A stretch of 64,000 bases of DNA from Cohnella mopanensis (GCF_022352055.1 NZ_JAKRWM010000009.1:124001-188000), one strand, 5' to 3'; shown: positions 53,087 through 63,221, counted from the first letter of the stretch. The notes: generated by a model not told the origin, from the sequence alone. Numbers and translations are program-made.

Positions 53087-54919
53087 TTACGATTCAACGG
53101 CGAACAAATACGGGTACAGCGGCTGACCGCCTTCATGCACCTCGACCTCGACGTTCGGGAATTGCTCCGCAAGCCATTGCTCAAGCTCCTCGGTTTGTTC
53201 GGCGTCGGCAGTATCACCCGTTAGGATCGTAAGAATTTCCCCGCCTGACACGAGCAAATCGGTCAACAACGCTTTACACGTTTCCGATGGTGTCGAAGCC
53301 GATACGACGATCGTCTTATCTTTAATTCCGATATAATGGCCTTCTTTGATTTGCACGCCGTCCATCTCCGTATCGCGTACCGCTTGAGTAACGGATCCGG
53401 TGACGACCTGTTCGTAGGCTTTCGTCATCCGAACGATATTCGAAGACTCCGTGTCGCTTTCTTGAAAGGCGAGCATGGCGGCCATCCCTTGCGGTAATGT
53501 CCGGGTAGGAAGGACCGTCACCGGACGTTCGGCCAGTTCAGCGGCTTGTTTGGCCGCCATGATGATATTCGGATTGTTCGGCAATAAGATAATATGATGC
53601 GCGGACAGCGATGTAATTGCACCAAGCAGGTCTTCCGTGCTTGGATTCATGCTTTGTCCGCCGGACAGAACGATATCGACGCCAAGGCTGCGGAATAACT
53701 CCGCATTCCCTTCGCCAACGCTTACGGCAACAACTCCGTAGGAAGCCATCTCGTATACGTCAGGATTAGGCTCGCTTTCCGGAGAAGCCGTTATCGAAGG
53801 GAGATCAACGACGCCTGGCAACGCATAATCGACCAGGGGTGAAATAGACGGCTCAGCTTGATGCAAGTTGGTTACTTCAGGCTTGGAAGCCGGCTGCTGA
53901 GCCAAGAGCTCGCGATGTTGTTCCTGCATGTTCAGAATATGGATGTGAGTAATTTCGCCATACGTCAGAGCCAGGTTCATGACATCGCCCGGTCTACGGG
54001 AATGGACATGAACTTTCACGATCCCCTCGTCTTCGATAAGAATAATCGAATCCCCGTCCCGCTCCAATGCTTTCCTGAACGTCTGTTCTGGGAACGGCGA
54101 CGCCGTTGTTACCCGTTGAATGAAAAACTCCATGTCGTAAGGGAAAGCGATGCTCTCCGTCGTAATCTTGGATTGCGCAGCCGTATTCGCACCCATCGTG
54201 CGGACTGCAGGAGCCGGGACCGACGGTGAAACGGCAGCTACCGCAGGCGCGGCAGACGACATTTGATGCCCGCGATCATTCACGGCGGTGCCTGCGAAGT
54301 TGCCATCGCTTAAGTAATCCAAGAATCCTTCGTACAAGTAAACGAGCCCCTGTCCTCCGGAATCGACTACGCCTACCTGCTTAAGCACTGGAAGCATTTC
54401 CTGCGTGCGCGCAAGCGTCTCCAATGCTTTGGCATGAACTTCATGCATCCATTCCTTCAGATCGGTAGTTCTACGGGAAGCTGTCAACCCGTGACGCGCA
54501 GCTTCGCGCGCTACCGTAAGAATCGTGCCTTCTACCGGCTTGACCACCGCTTTGTAAGCGGTATCAACTCCCTGTTGCAGAGCATTGGCGAACAGAGGCA
54601 CCGTGAGCTCGCCCTGACCGGATATGGACCGCGCGAAACCGCGGAACAATTGGGACAGGATAACCCCCGAATTGCCTCTAGCGCCCATCAGAAGTCCCTT
54701 GGATAGCACTTCCGCCGCACGGCCGACTTCCTCGGATGGTTTATTTTGTAATTCGGCCACGCCGGCCGTCATCGTCAAATTCATATTCGTTCCCGTATCG
54801 CCGTCCGGCACCGGGAACACGTTTAGGGCGTTCACCCGGTCCACGTTGCGGGTTAACCGCTCCGCGCCGACCAGGATCATAGCCGCCCATTCCGTACCGT
54901 TCAAGAAGCGCTTACTCAA
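53087..54919 (-). CDS. fakA: Fatty acid kinase subunit FakA (YloV-like, DAK2 domain)
   Basis: 610 residues. The N-terminal DhaL/DAK2 kinase domain has NVFPVPDGDTGTNMNLT (Asp metal ligands) and LLMGARGNSGVILSQ; the middle and C-terminal domains include HIILLPNNPNIIMAAKQAAE. FakA phosphorylates fatty acids bound to FakB for phospholipid synthesis. A low-complexity Ala/Pro/Val linker (about 225-250) is unusually long. It follows the Asp23-like gene. Confidence 0.95.
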   Translation of the reverse strand: MSKRFLNGTEWAAMILVGAERLTRNVDRVNALNVFPVPDGDTGTNMNLTMTAGVAELQNKPSEEVGRAAEVLSKGLLMGARGNSGVILSQLFRGFARSISGQGELTVPLFANALQQGVDTAYKAVVKPVEGTILTVAREAARHGLTASRRTTDLKEWMHEVHAKALETLARTQEMLPVLKQVGVVDSGGQGLVYLYEGFLDYLSDGNFAGTAVNDRGHQMSSAAPAVAAVSPSVPAPAVRTMGANTAAQSKITTESIAFPYDMEFFIQRVTTASPFPEQTFRKALERDGDSIILIEDEGIVKVHVHSRRPGDVMNLALTYGEITHIHILNMQEQHRELLAQQPASKPEVTNLHQAEPSISPLVDYALPGVVDLPSITASPESEPNPDVYEMASYGVVAVSVGEGNAELFRSLGVDIVLSGGQSMNPSTEDLLGAITSLSAHHIILLPNNPNIIMAAKQAAELAERPVTVLPTRTLPQGMAAMLAFQESDTESSNIVRMTKAYEQVVTGSVTQAVRDTEMDGVQIKEGHYIGIKDKTIVVSASTPSETCKALLTDLLVSGGEILTILTGDTADAEQTEELEQWLAEQFPNVEVEVHEGGQPLYPYLFAVES

Positions 54920-54943
54920 TGCAGAATTCCCCTTCCTAATAAG

Positions 54944-55303
54944 CTACTTCAATACTCGCACTCCTTGAACATATACGTTCACTTGGTCGACTTTCAAGCC
55001 GACGACTTCTTCCAATACATATTTCACCTTGGATTGAATGTTATGAGCGACTTCGGAAATCTTCGTTCCGTAGCTTACGATGACATAAAGATCGAGGTGG
55101 ACTAGTTCGCCCTCGTGACGTACTTCCACACCCCGAGACAGATTCTCGCGGCCAAGCAGCTCCGCAATCCCATCCTTCAATCCTTTGCGGGATGCCATGC
55201 CGACAAGTCCATAACAATCCAATGTCGCCGAACCTGCGATTACAGAGATAACTTGATCAGCAACATCTATCTTTCCGTTCTCCGAGACAAGCTGCAGAGG
55301 CAT
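54944..55303 (-). CDS. Asp23/Gls24 family envelope stress protein (YloU-like)
   Basis: 119 residues with the Asp23 core: GKIDVADQVISVIAGSATLD, YGLVGMASRKGLKDGI and LHLDLYVIVSYGTKISEVAH-type segments (here VHLDLYVIVSYGTKI). Cytoplasmic, often peripheral at the membrane. Its position beside fakA is conserved in Firmicutes. Divergent from rpmB. Confidence 0.94.
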   Translation of the reverse strand: MPLQLVSENGKIDVADQVISVIAGSATLDCYGLVGMASRKGLKDGIAELLGRENLSRGVEVRHEGELVHLDLYVIVSYGTKISEVAHNIQSKVKYVLEEVVGLKVDQVNVYVQGVRVLK

Positions 55304-55434
55304 GGAAATTCACTCCTTTATGCCTGTATTATGGACCATACCTCATTGTACTATAAAAAAACGGGAGAATGAAGCCGTTTTATAGGTGATTCCATCGATA
55401 TTGGCGACAAGCGTTGCGAAAGACCACTTTTCCG

Positions 55435-55463
55435 TTGCAACAAGCAACTCGCTGTGCTAAGAT
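55435..55463 (+). promoter_or_regulatory. Sigma-A promoter of rpmB
   Basis: TTGCAA (55435-55440), 17 bases, TAAGAT (55458-55463), 42 bases before the rpmB start codon. Confidence 0.7.
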
Positions 55464-55505
55464 AGTGTAGTATTTGTATGGACGTGGCAGGGAGGTGTAT
55501 TTTTA

Positions 55506-55694
55506 GTGGCTCGTAAATGTTATATCACAGGGAAAAAGCCAGGTTCCGGAAACAACAAATCTCACGCGAATAACACTACCCGCCGTTCTTGGGGGGTTAA
55601 CGTACAAAAAGTGCGCATTTTGGTGAACGGAAAACCTAAACGTGTTTTTGTAAGCGCACGTGCTTTGAAATCGGGAGCAGTAACACGCGTATAA
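55506..55694 (+). CDS. rpmB: 50S ribosomal protein L28
   Basis: 62 residues from a GTG start: [20 protein letters not shown], then [20 protein letters not shown], matching L28. A strong GGGAGGTG site precedes it. It stands alone on the plus strand between minus-strand operons, the usual Firmicute arrangement. The two-Cys zinc form is not present; only one Cys is seen. Confidence 0.98.
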   Translation: MARKCYITGKKPGSGNNKSHANNTTRRSWGVNVQKVRILVNGKPKRVFVSARALKSGAVTRV

Positions 55695-55723
55695 TTCACG
55701 TAATCGGCTACTTTAGCTATGAA

Positions 55724-55759
55724 GAAAAACCGTCAGGTCATCCTGACGGTTCTTTTTTT
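55724..55759 (+). terminator. Terminator of rpmB
   Basis: AACCGTCAGG-tcat-CCTGACGGTT followed by CTTTTTTTG. Confidence 0.95.
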
Positions 55760-55783
55760 GTTCATGATGAGCCTTCAAAGGCG

Positions 55784-55864
55784 TCAATTTTTGTGAAACG
55801 TGTTGAGAATCGCTTTGACGAAGCCACCCAAAAATTTCGGCAGCTTGATGGTGTAAAACTTCAT
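55784..55864 (-). CDS. spoVM: Stage V sporulation protein M
   Basis: A 26-residue peptide, MKFYTIKLPKFLGGFVKAIL followed by NTFHKN, essentially identical in pattern to SpoVM, the amphipathic helix that marks the positively curved forespore membrane and anchors SpoIVA for coat assembly. The Pro at position 9 is present. The ATG at 55864 follows GGAGGAGGGATGGGAAG. It lies between rpmB and rpe, the conserved position in Bacillus. Too short to be found by most gene callers. Confidence 0.96.
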   Translation of the reverse strand: MKFYTIKLPKFLGGFVKAILNTFHKN

Positions 55865-56000
55865 CTTCCCATCCCTCCTCCGCAGGCTGAACCCTTGCTT
55901 CTTACGTTCGAAGCGCGCTATTGATTCCAATGTATGCGGAGTTGAATTTGTCCTATACCAGACAAATACGAAGAAGGCGCCTATTTCTCTGATCCTGCAC

Positions 56001-56645
56001 TTATCTCAAAGCAGCGATTGCGGCCGCCCGATCCTGGTGACCGAATATATAGGTTCCCGCCACCAAAGAATTGGCTCCCGCTTCTTTCACGAGTAGGGCG
56101 GTTTCCGCATTGATGCCTCCATCGACCTGAATGTGGATATCTTGGCGGCCATGTCTCTCCAACATCTCGCGTAGCTGGCGAAGCTTAGGCAACATCGATG
56201 GCAGGAAGGATTGGCCCCCGAAGCCGGGATTAATCGTCATGATGAGAACAAGATCAATTTCGTCTAACATATATTCAAGTACGGATAGGGGCGTATGCGG
56301 GTTTAAGGCCACGCCTGCTTTCATTCCGAGTCCGCGTATCTCCGCAAGCGTACGTTGAAGATGAACGCAAGCTTCCGCGTGTACGGTAATCCGGTCTACT
56401 CCGGCCGCGGCTAACGCCGGGAACAACGTTTGCGGATTCTCGACCATCAGATGAGCGTCGAAAAACAACTTCGTAACCGGGCGAATCATCGCCACGATCG
56501 GCGGACCGAACGTCAAGTTCGGCACGAAATGTCCGTCCATAATATCGATATGTACCCAATCTGCTCCCGCAGCTTCGATGCTGCGGACTTCATCTCCGAG
56601 CAAAGCAAAATCGGAAGCAAGAATGGAGGGTGCGATAATTGTCAT
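56001..56645 (-). CDS. rpe: Ribulose-phosphate 3-epimerase
   Basis: 214-residue TIM-barrel enzyme of the pentose phosphate pathway interconverting ribulose-5-phosphate and xylulose-5-phosphate. Motifs: IAPSILASDFALLGDEV, VHIDIMDGHFVPNLTFGPP (metal His/Asp), NPGFGGQSFLPSML and IQVDGGINAETALLV. Starts one base after the rsgA stop. Confidence 0.97.
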   Translation of the reverse strand: MTIIAPSILASDFALLGDEVRSIEAAGADWVHIDIMDGHFVPNLTFGPPIVAMIRPVTKLFFDAHLMVENPQTLFPALAAAGVDRITVHAEACVHLQRTLAEIRGLGMKAGVALNPHTPLSVLEYMLDEIDLVLIMTINPGFGGQSFLPSMLPKLRQLREMLERHGRQDIHIQVDGGINAETALLVKEAGANSLVAGTYIFGHQDRAAAIAALR

Positions 56646-56646
56646 G

Positions 56647-57552
56647 TTAGTACCTCCGCTTGTTTTCTTTCCACTCCGTCATGAAGTTGACGTAATTGTC
56701 GTACCGGCTTTCCCCGATGATCCCCTGATCTTTCGCTTGCAGGACGGCACAGTGCGGCTCGTGGGTATGCGTACAGCCGCGGAACTTGCATGTGGCAGAT
56801 AGCTTCGCGAACTCCCGGAAGCATGAACCGATCTCGTCGATGCCAAGCTCGGCGAAATCTAGCTGGCTAAATCCCGGAGTATCCGCCATATACCCGCCTC
56901 CGTCAATCGGAACGAGCTCTACGTGGCGCGTCGTATGCTTTCCGCGGCCAAGCTTGTCGCTGATCTCGTTCGTCTCCAGCTTGAGTCCGGGGACTAACGC
57001 ATTCACGAGAGAGGACTTCCCGACCCCCGACTGCCCCGCAAGCATATTAATATGCCCGGCGAGTGCTTCACGGAGTTGGTCCATTCCTTCGCCTTGGTGC
57101 GCGCTTGTCAGCACGACCTGATACCCGATCGAGGTATAAAGAGCCTTCGCTTTATCGATTGCTCCACGAATGCCCTCCCCTTCCGGGCCCTCAGGAATAC
57201 GATCCATCTTCGTAAGGACAATAATGGCATCCATCCCGGCATGCTCGGTGTGCACCAGAAATTTATCCAGAAGAACTAAACTTAGTTCGGGACGCACGAC
57301 GGAAAAGACAAGAATAGCCAAGTCGGCGTTCGCGATTTGCGGACGGATCAACTCCGAAGTACGCGGCAATATTTGTTCGACCGTTCCTTCGCCGTTCTCC
57401 GTCTCGCTGTACACGACGCGATCGCCGACTAAAGGCGACTCTCCCCGTTTTTTGAATATTCCCCGCCCCCGGCATTGTATCGGGAGTCCGCCTTCGACAT
57501 TTTGTACGTAGTAATAACCGCTCAACGCTTTAACGATTAAGCCCTCGGGCAC
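56647..57552 (-). CDS. rsgA: Ribosome small-subunit GTPase RsgA
   Basis: 301-residue circularly permuted GTPase that checks late 30S assembly. OB domain (1-70), permuted G motifs TKMD, GQSGVGKSSLVNAL and DTPGFSQLDF, then a C-terminal zinc-binding part with Cys/His (CTHTHEPHCAV). Start is a GTG at 57552 with AGGAGATGTTTCTGA. Placed between prkC and rpe as in Bacillus. Confidence 0.97.
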   Translation of the reverse strand: MPEGLIVKALSGYYYVQNVEGGLPIQCRGRGIFKKRGESPLVGDRVVYSETENGEGTVEQILPRTSELIRPQIANADLAILVFSVVRPELSLVLLDKFLVHTEHAGMDAIIVLTKMDRIPEGPEGEGIRGAIDKAKALYTSIGYQVVLTSAHQGEGMDQLREALAGHINMLAGQSGVGKSSLVNALVPGLKLETNEISDKLGRGKHTTRHVELVPIDGGGYMADTPGFSQLDFAELGIDEIGSCFREFAKLSATCKFRGCTHTHEPHCAVLQAKDQGIIGESRYDNYVNFMTEWKENKRRY

Positions 57553-57616
57553 TCAGAAACATCTCCTTCTCCTAGCCCGAATTGGCTCTAGTCATCATCG
57601 TTCAATCAATCGCTTA

Positions 57617-59698
57617 TTACGGGTTTGTGATTTCTCCGTCCACCGGAACGCTTCCCTCTTCGCCGCCCTGATTATCTCCGGATGCGGCGCCTCCGTCGAC
57701 ACCCGGATCAGGATCCGGGCTGTTGTTAGTCGCTGGAATGACGAGGTAAGGAACAGGTTCCGTCTGCACGACCTGACCGTCGCGATAAATTGTAATTTGT
57801 CCGTCCTTGGACGGAGACAAAATCAACGTAATCGGGAAAGAGGTCGTCGAGCTAATCTTGTACGTTCCGCCATCGATGTTATCGCCCGTGGCGTCGGAAT
57901 ATTCGATTTTGATCTTGCTTGTTTTTCCTGCGACGGCAGGCGAGACCGTTATGCTGAGGTCTTGCTTCCTGGAGTCCGCCGGATAGCCGCTACTCACGTA
58001 GATCGTAATCTCCGTCTGTGGCGTTACCATTTCGTCCTTTTCCGCCGGGAACTGCTTGAATACCGTTCCTTTAGGGAAATAACTTGGTTCTCTGATGATT
58101 TTGTCTTCTTTAAGCTTAAGGTTTTTACTTATAAGAATAGCCCGCGCTTCCGCTTCGGTCTTCTTGAGCAGGTCCGGCATCGGGAACGCTTCTTCGCCCT
58201 TGCTGATCTTTAGGTTCACGACCGCCGTAGTCGGATTGAACAATTCGTCCTTAGGAGGAACTTGATCCAATACCGTATCAGGCTCGCTTTGATCGAACTC
58301 CGGAGTCGTGCCGATATTGCCAGGTTTAACGCCCATTTCGATAAGAGCTACTTTCGCTTCATCAAGGGTCTTACCGATTAAGTCCGGCATCGGAGGAAGA
58401 TCCTTGTCCTTGCTGACCGTAAGCTGGATAGGAGAGCCCTCTTTGGCTTCCATATTGGCTTTATCCTGCTTAATGACGATGTCCTTTTCTTTACCCTCGA
58501 CGACTTCGTATAGAATCGGTTCTGCGATCGTAAACCCTGCAGCGATTAATTGCTCCTTCGCATCCGTTAGCGTTTTCCCGACCATATCCGGCACTAACAC
58601 ATCCTGCGGCATCTGCTGCTTAAGAGCGGAGACCGCCCAGATTAGCACCGCGATCAAGATGACAGCCAACGCGCCGAGAACGGTCGGTAATACCCATTTA
58701 CGCTTCTGTTCCGTTAACCCTTCGGAATTCCAACGCTCTTCGTTATTCGCATTCGACACTTTCACGGCAGGAGCTTCTATCGTATTACGCATGTCCGGCC
58801 GGATCGCTGGTATGACCTTCGTTTTGTCCTCTTCGTTGTCCTCGTCGCTCGAATATTGCACGGCGGGCTCGTTCAACCTTTGCGGCTGCAAGCAGGTTTC
58901 GAGATCGGCATGCATCTCCCGCGCGGATTGGTAACGCTCCTGAGGATTTTTGCGCATCGCCCGCAGAATAACGTTCTCCACGCTTTGAGGAATGTAAGGA
59001 TTCACTTTACGCGGCTGCTCGAACGGCTCTTGCAAATGCTTAAGCGCAACGCTAATCGGACTTTCGCCTAGGAAAGGCAGTCTGCCCGTCAGCATTTGGT
59101 ACAGCACGATCCCGAGCGAATATAAGTCGGACTTCTCGCCCGTTGCGACGCCCTTGGCGTGCTCGGGGGAGAAATAGTGGACAGATCCGATAACGGAACC
59201 CGTTTGGGTAATCGTGGAAGACGTTACGGCGCGGGCGATGCCGAAATCCGTAACCTTCACCCTGCCGTTATTGCCGATTAAAATATTATGCGGTTTAATA
59301 TCGCGGTGTATGATCTGATTATAATGGGCATGTTCCAATGCATCGCATATTTGCGCCGTGATTCTAACGGCCTCATCGGCTTGCAGAGGAGCCCTATCGC
59401 GAATAATTTCATTTAAGTTAGCGCCATCGATGAATTCCATGACGATATAGTGGGTATCTTCCACTTGTCCGACATCATAAATACTCACGATGTTAGGATG
59501 CGACAAAGATGCGGCTGCCTGAGCTTCGCGGCGGAACCGTTTAACGAAATCATCGTCGTGCGTGAATTGCTGTCTTAACACCTTGACGGCTACGAAACGG
59601 TTTAACAGTAAATCCCGTGCTTTGTACACAAGCGCCATACCGCCCCCGCCAACACGAGCCAGCAGTTCGTAACGCCCGCTAAGCGTAAGTCCGATCAT
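57617..59698 (-). CDS. prkC: Serine/threonine kinase PrkC with PASTA repeats
   Basis: 693 residues. Cytoplasmic kinase domain (about 1-270) with RVGGGGMALVYKARD, Lys39 in VAVKV, HRDIKPHNILIG, TDFGIARA and SPEHAKGV; one membrane helix (about 340-362); then three PASTA modules (about 370-570) that bind peptidoglycan fragments, and a C-terminal beta domain. PrkC triggers germination and stress responses. The ATG overlaps the prpC stop (ATGA), so kinase and phosphatase are coupled. Confidence 0.97.
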   Translation of the reverse strand: MIGLTLSGRYELLARVGGGGMALVYKARDLLLNRFVAVKVLRQQFTHDDDFVKRFRREAQAAASLSHPNIVSIYDVGQVEDTHYIVMEFIDGANLNEIIRDRAPLQADEAVRITAQICDALEHAHYNQIIHRDIKPHNILIGNNGRVKVTDFGIARAVTSSTITQTGSVIGSVHYFSPEHAKGVATGEKSDLYSLGIVLYQMLTGRLPFLGESPISVALKHLQEPFEQPRKVNPYIPQSVENVILRAMRKNPQERYQSAREMHADLETCLQPQRLNEPAVQYSSDEDNEEDKTKVIPAIRPDMRNTIEAPAVKVSNANNEERWNSEGLTEQKRKWVLPTVLGALAVILIAVLIWAVSALKQQMPQDVLVPDMVGKTLTDAKEQLIAAGFTIAEPILYEVVEGKEKDIVIKQDKANMEAKEGSPIQLTVSKDKDLPPMPDLIGKTLDEAKVALIEMGVKPGNIGTTPEFDQSEPDTVLDQVPPKDELFNPTTAVVNLKISKGEEAFPMPDLLKKTEAEARAILISKNLKLKEDKIIREPSYFPKGTVFKQFPAEKDEMVTPQTEITIYVSSGYPADSRKQDLSITVSPAVAGKTSKIKIEYSDATGDNIDGGTYKISSTTSFPITLILSPSKDGQITIYRDGQVVQTEPVPYLVIPATNNSPDPDPGVDGGAASGDNQGGEEGSVPVDGEITNP

Positions 59699-60462
59699 GC
59701 TGTTTCCCCTCCTGTGGCATTAACCAGTCCCTCGTCTGAGACAAGTACGACGGTAATATTATCATCTCCGCCTGCGGCCAGAGCCAGATCGATCAGCTTC
59801 TGTGCCTGCTCTTCCAATTGCAAGGCGGAATCTTCCAATGTTGCTTCGATATCCGAAGCCTCGACCAACCCGCTCAGCCCATCGCTGCATAACAAAATTC
59901 GGTCACCGGACTGCCAGTCGATGGCTTGAACATCCACCTCGACTTCACGGTCGGTTCCGAGTGCTCTCGTCAAGACGTTACGTCTTGGGTGATGGGCGGC
60001 TTCTTCCGGGCTTAGCTGCCCGGATTTGGTCAATTCATTCACAAGGGTATGATCCTCGGTCAATAGCTCCAGCCTACCGGCCCGTAGACGATAAGCTCTG
60101 CTATCGCCAATATGGCCGATCAACCCGGTACTTCCATCCACCAACGCCGATACGACCGTAGTACCCATATTGTGATATTGCTCATTCAAGGACGCTGTTT
60201 CATAGACGACCTTATTGGCTTTGCGAATCATATCCGTTAGCGAAGATGCGCCATCTTTCAGGGAAGTGCCTTCTCCCCATACTTGCAACGATTGTACCAA
60301 GCTATCTACCGCAAGGGAGCTGGCGACGTCGCCAGCCCGATGGCCGCCCATTCCGTCTGCGACGATTGCGGCCGTAATCCCGCTTGGCAGACTCCCGCTC
60401 CAGGCTTGATCTTCATTAATCTGTCTAACTTTGCCGACATGACTTCGCATTACCGTTTTCAC
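59695..60462 (-). CDS. prpC: PP2C-type protein phosphatase PrpC
   Basis: 255 residues removing phosphates placed by PrkC. Metal-binding motifs VRQINEDQAW, VADGMGGHRAGDVAS, GHIGDSRAYRL and LCSDGLSG, plus GGDDNITVVLV. The start is the GTG at 60462, behind GGGGTGAT, which gives the size of B. subtilis PrpC; longer in-frame starts lie inside rlmN. Next to prkC and rlmN as usual. Confidence 0.95.
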   Translation of the reverse strand: MKTVMRSHVGKVRQINEDQAWSGSLPSGITAAIVADGMGGHRAGDVASSLAVDSLVQSLQVWGEGTSLKDGASSLTDMIRKANKVVYETASLNEQYHNMGTTVVSALVDGSTGLIGHIGDSRAYRLRAGRLELLTEDHTLVNELTKSGQLSPEEAAHHPRRNVLTRALGTDREVEVDVQAIDWQSGDRILLCSDGLSGLVEASDIEATLEDSALQLEEQAQKLIDLALAAGGDDNITVVLVSDEGLVNATGGETA

Positions 60463-60467
60463 ATCTA

Positions 60468-61544
60468 TCACCCCGTCGTCGTCTCCATGTGCTTCGCCCG
60501 CAGTTGTCCGCAAGCAGCAGCGATATCATGGCCTTGCTCTCTACGAATCGTAACGTTAACATTTTTCTTCTGTAGAATGCGCTGGAACTCGAAAATATCG
60601 TCCCGGGGCGTTCTTACGTAATTGCGTTCAGGCACATAGTTGACGGGTATCAAGTTGACGTGGCATAACATCCCTTGAAGCACGTTACCAAGCTCTTCCG
60701 CATGCTCCGGACGGTCGTTGACACCGCCGATCAGTGCATATTCGAACGTAATTCGGCGTCCGGTTTTCTCGATATAATATTTACACGCATCTATGACATC
60801 CACGAAAGGAAAACGTCTATTGACCGGCATCAGCTTGGATCTGAGCGCGTCGTTTGGCGCATGAATGGAAATAGCTAAGTTAATCTGAGTATTCTCGTCC
60901 GCGAATTTGATCATGCTTGGCACGATTCCGCTGGTCGATACAGTAATGTGCCTTGCTCCGATATTCAAGCCTTTCGGATGAATCATCGTCCGGAGAAATT
61001 GCATCGTCGCCTCATAGTTTTCGAAAGGCTCGCCAATGCCCATAATGACGATGCTCGACACGCGTTCGTTCAGGGGATCGAGAATCCTTTGCGATTGCAC
61101 CACTTGCGCAATAATTTCTCCCGCCGTTAAGCTTCTCTTGAGTCCGCCTAGCGTGGAAGCGCAGAACGTGCAGCCGATCCGGCAACCGACTTGCGTAGTT
61201 ACGCAGACGCTGTTGCCGTAATTATGACGCATGATAACCGTTTCGATCGCATGGTCGTCATGCAGCCCGAACAGGAACTTCACCGTTCCGTCTTTGGACT
61301 CGAACTTCGCGATCTCCGATAAAGTGATGAACCGGAAGCTCGCGATTAACTTATCCCTCAGCGGCTTCGGCAAGTTCGACATCTCTTCGAAAGAACCGAC
61401 CCGCTTGACGTAAATCCAATCGAAGATCTGTCCCGCGCGGAAAGCAGGCTCTCCCTGATCTTTAATCCAGTCTTGAATATCTTCTAAAGTTAGATCGTAA
61501 ATAAAAGGTTTGTTTTCCTCATTATCCAATTTCGTCACCACCAT
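60468..61544 (-). CDS. rlmN: 23S rRNA (adenine2503-C2)-methyltransferase RlmN
   Basis: 358-residue radical SAM enzyme methylating A2503 of 23S rRNA and A37 of some tRNAs. Cluster motif [10 protein letters not shown], then [29 protein letters not shown] and the C-terminal catalytic Cys in [10 protein letters not shown]. Lies between rsmB and prpC. The exact start among ATG and two GTG codons at 61544-61536 is unclear. Confidence 0.96.
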   Translation of the reverse strand: MVVTKLDNEENKPFIYDLTLEDIQDWIKDQGEPAFRAGQIFDWIYVKRVGSFEEMSNLPKPLRDKLIASFRFITLSEIAKFESKDGTVKFLFGLHDDHAIETVIMRHNYGNSVCVTTQVGCRIGCTFCASTLGGLKRSLTAGEIIAQVVQSQRILDPLNERVSSIVIMGIGEPFENYEATMQFLRTMIHPKGLNIGARHITVSTSGIVPSMIKFADENTQINLAISIHAPNDALRSKLMPVNRRFPFVDVIDACKYYIEKTGRRITFEYALIGGVNDRPEHAEELGNVLQGMLCHVNLIPVNYVPERNYVRTPRDDIFEFQRILQKKNVNVTIRREQGHDIAAACGQLRAKHMETTTG

Positions 61545-61564
61545 TCGTCCATTTTAACATAAAT

Positions 61565-62965
61565 TTATTGGGATTGCTTCCGCAACCGGGCAATGAAGAA
61601 GCCGTCGCTACCGAACATCTGGGGGAGAAGTTGAAGCATCCCCGCGAACGTTTCCGGCAGCTTGCCAGCTTCACGGATCGGAGCCAGAACCTCGTCCGGC
61701 CATTCCGCGTCCAGAGCAAAATCCGGATATTCGGATAAGAAGCGCCGAATTGTACTCTCATTTTCCTCCGAGGCAATCGTGCAAGTGCTGTAGACAAGCA
61801 CGCCTCCCGGTTTAACCAATGCTTGTACAGAACTCAGCAATTTGCTTTGTAAATTCGATAAACTCTCGATGTCTTCGGCCGACTTGTTCCATTTGATCTC
61901 CGGTTTGCGGCGTATGACGCCTAGCCCCGAACACGGTGCATCGAGCAGTACGACGTCGCAGGATTGCGGCTCTATGCGATTACCCAGTTCGAGAGCATCT
62001 CCCGCCATCGTCTCCACGCTCGTTAATCCTAAACGGTCAGCTTGCTGTTTAATGAGAGCTTCCTTATGAGGATGCACATCATTGGCGATAATTTTTCCTT
62101 CGTTGCGCATAATCTCCGCTAAATGCGTCGTCTTACCGCCCGGAGCCGCACAGCAATCGAGAACCTGCATGCCGGGCTTAGGATTAGCCACAGCGGCGAC
62201 CAGCATGGAGCTCTCGTCCTGAACCGTGATCCATCCTTGTTGATACCAATCCGAATGGACGAGATTTCCCGCCTTCTGCGTGAGAATGCCTTCGCTCGTT
62301 AACGGGGACGGAATCGCCTCCATTCCTGCGTCCGTCAGCCCCGCCACGACTTGATCCCGGGTAGCCCTCATCCGGTTCACGCGAGCTGAAGCATGAGGAT
62401 GATCGTTATTGGCTGCGCATATTTCTTCGGTTACTTTTTCCCCGAATTCAGAAATCCAACGTTCAACTAACCATAACGGATGGCTATGCGTAAGCGATAT
62501 TCTTTCCGCTACCGGCAAGCTTTCAGGAAGCGCCGCATCGAAGCCTTCTCGCAACAATCCCCGCAACACTCCGTTCACGAGCCCGCCGATACCGGCATGT
62601 CCCCGTTTCTTAGCTATCCGCACTGCTTCGTCTACGGCCGCATGTGCGGGTACTCGGGATAACCAGCGAAGCTGGTAATAGCTCATCCGAAGCAAGCTTC
62701 GTACCCATGGCTCTATTTTATTGGGCCAGCCTTTAACACGGCCCTTCAGATCATGATCGATCGTGTTAAGCCGCTGAATCGTTCCATATACAAGCTCGGT
62801 GGCCAGCGCCGCATCCGGTCGGGAGAGATCGGAAGACTGCAAAGCTTGATTAAGCTCAAGCCCGCTATATGCCCCCGCCATTTCCACATTATGCAACACG
62901 TTCATGGCGACTTCTCGCGCCCCTTGCGGCTTGCCGCCGGGCAATCGAATCGGTTTCTTCATCAT
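61565..62965 (-). CDS. rsmB: 16S rRNA (cytosine967-C5)-methyltransferase RsmB
   Basis: About 466 residues. N-terminal NusB-like RNA-binding domain (about 10-150), then the SAM fold with VLDCCAAPGGKTTHLAE, LDAPCSGLGVIRRKPEIKW and the catalytic Cys pair (PC and STCTIASEENE). Start taken as the ATG at 62965 behind AGGATGCGA; adjacent Met codons are alternatives. Conserved fmt-rsmB-rlmN order. Confidence 0.96.
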   Translation of the reverse strand: MMKKPIRLPGGKPQGAREVAMNVLHNVEMAGAYSGLELNQALQSSDLSRPDAALATELVYGTIQRLNTIDHDLKGRVKGWPNKIEPWVRSLLRMSYYQLRWLSRVPAHAAVDEAVRIAKKRGHAGIGGLVNGVLRGLLREGFDAALPESLPVAERISLTHSHPLWLVERWISEFGEKVTEEICAANNDHPHASARVNRMRATRDQVVAGLTDAGMEAIPSPLTSEGILTQKAGNLVHSDWYQQGWITVQDESSMLVAAVANPKPGMQVLDCCAAPGGKTTHLAEIMRNEGKIIANDVHPHKEALIKQQADRLGLTSVETMAGDALELGNRIEPQSCDVVLLDAPCSGLGVIRRKPEIKWNKSAEDIESLSNLQSKLLSSVQALVKPGGVLVYSTCTIASEENESTIRRFLSEYPDFALDAEWPDEVLAPIREAGKLPETFAGMLQLLPQMFGSDGFFIARLRKQSQ

Positions 62966-63046
62966 TCGCATCCTATCTGCTTATAAGTCTGTGTTTCTAC
63001 GCCATTAGCTTCGCTGATAGCGGGTGAGGCACTTTAGTTTGCTATG

Positions 63047-63121
63047 TAGTCAGGTTTCACCGGACTGCAGCGCGTTCCGAGGTGCTTTGGAGCTGTTTAG
63101 TCAGGTTTCACCGGACTGCAG
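63047..63121. repeat. Short tandem repeat, two partial copies spaced 51 bp
   Basis: TAGTCAGGTTTCACCGGACT with GCAG occurs at 63047-63070 and again at 63098-63121, exactly 51 bases apart, in the 230-bp gap between fmt and rsmB. The sequence differs from the ftsY-smc array but has the same spacing. Confidence 0.8.
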
Positions 63122-63196
63122 AGCCAGATGAGTCGCCGCTCCCGATAAGATGTGCCTCAACCTCCGGGTTATAGTAGCCATAAGCTCCCCAGGCAA

Positions 63197-63221
63197 GCAA
63201 AAAAGCTCGGGATCACCCGAG
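63197..63221 (-). terminator. Terminator of fmt, overlapping its stop codon
   Basis: GCTCGGG-tgat-CCCGAGC followed by TTTTTTG on the minus strand; the TGA stop of fmt forms part of the loop. Confidence 0.88.
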
